A program made the position numbers and the translations under genes. Below the pieces are notes generated by a model. That model saw only the letters and a list, made by a program, of their open reading frames with translations, was not told the DNA's origin and did not search any database. A DNA stretch of 13,502 nt from the NCBI GenBank assembly GCA_934486455.1, contig CAKSPR010000046.1:1-13502 (forward strand). Direction: 5' to 3'. Shown here piece after piece: positions 13,454-13,502 of this stretch. How positions within the stretch are numbered: the first letter of the stretch is position 1; every line of letters starts with the position of its first letter. This DNA comes from an uncultured Eubacteriales bacterium (GTDB taxonomy: Bacteria; Bacillota; Clostridia; Oscillospirales; Acutalibacteraceae).

Positions 13454-13502
13454 ATGAGACTTGATAAATATTTAAAAATCTCCCGTATAATCAAGCGCCG
13501 CA
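13454..13502 (+). CDS. S4-domain RNA-binding protein RqcP/YabO-like, 3' end cut by window edge
   Basis: Only 16 codons are present (MRLDKYLKISRIIKRR). They match the opening of the S4-domain YabO/RqcP/Hsp15 family, whose members begin with MRLDKFLK-type sequence followed by a basic helix. RqcP acts in ribosome-associated quality control on 50S-nascent-chain-tRNA complexes. Position after mazG matches Bacillus, where yabO follows yabN. With so few residues, another S4 protein is possible, but context supports this call. Confidence 0.72.
   Translation, partial: MRLDKYLKISRIIKRR

Overview
The window reads as chromosomal DNA of an anaerobic, endospore-forming Firmicute of the class Clostridia, most likely an Oscillospiraceae/Ruminococcaceae-type gut or rumen bacterium. 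The grounds are sporulation genes of the YabP/YqfC and YabQ families, a secreted dockerin protein, a decarboxylase/transcarboxylase-type biotin cluster, strong AGGAGG ribosome sites, and near-consensus sigma-A promoters. No mobile element, phage gene, CRISPR array, tRNA or rRNA gene was seen. Almost every gene belongs to a recognisable family.

Layout. (1) Positions 1-2971, plus strand: the end of a biotin-dependent carboxyltransferase, then a free-standing biotin carrier protein, then an OadA/5S-type pyruvate-oxaloacetate carboxyltransferase. Together these give the three parts of a transcarboxylase or decarboxylase complex. The unit ends in a hairpin at 2983-3020 that also serves the convergent gene. 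(2) 3028-3729, minus strand: a small secreted dockerin protein with its own near-perfect sigma-A promoter. (3) 3957-5837, minus strand: mnmG (gidA), a tRNA wobble-uridine modification enzyme, with its own promoter and terminator. (4) 6084-9168, plus strand: murC, yabP, yabQ, divIC and yabR. This run mixes cell-wall synthesis, forespore coat/cortex functions, division and an S1 RNA-binding protein. A sigma-A promoter sits on the yabQ stop codon, so divIC-yabR can be expressed in vegetative cells apart from the sporulation pair. (5) 9169-9423: a structured, GC-rich leader. (6) 9424-13502, plus strand: glyS (glycyl-tRNA synthetase), a SpoVB/YabM-type flippase overlapping it, mazG, and the first 16 codons of an S4-domain protein (RqcP/YabO type).

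Blocks 4 and 6 carry the same families as the Bacillus cluster yabM-yabN-yabO-yabP-yabQ-divIC-yabR. Here the two halves are swapped, and the structured leader plus glyS lie between them. I found no clearly new defence or mobile system. The items most worth a second look are the divergent carboxyltransferase with an altered active-site loop, the glyS leader that lacks a recognisable T-box, the permuted yab cluster, and the dockerin protein built from degenerate helical repeats.
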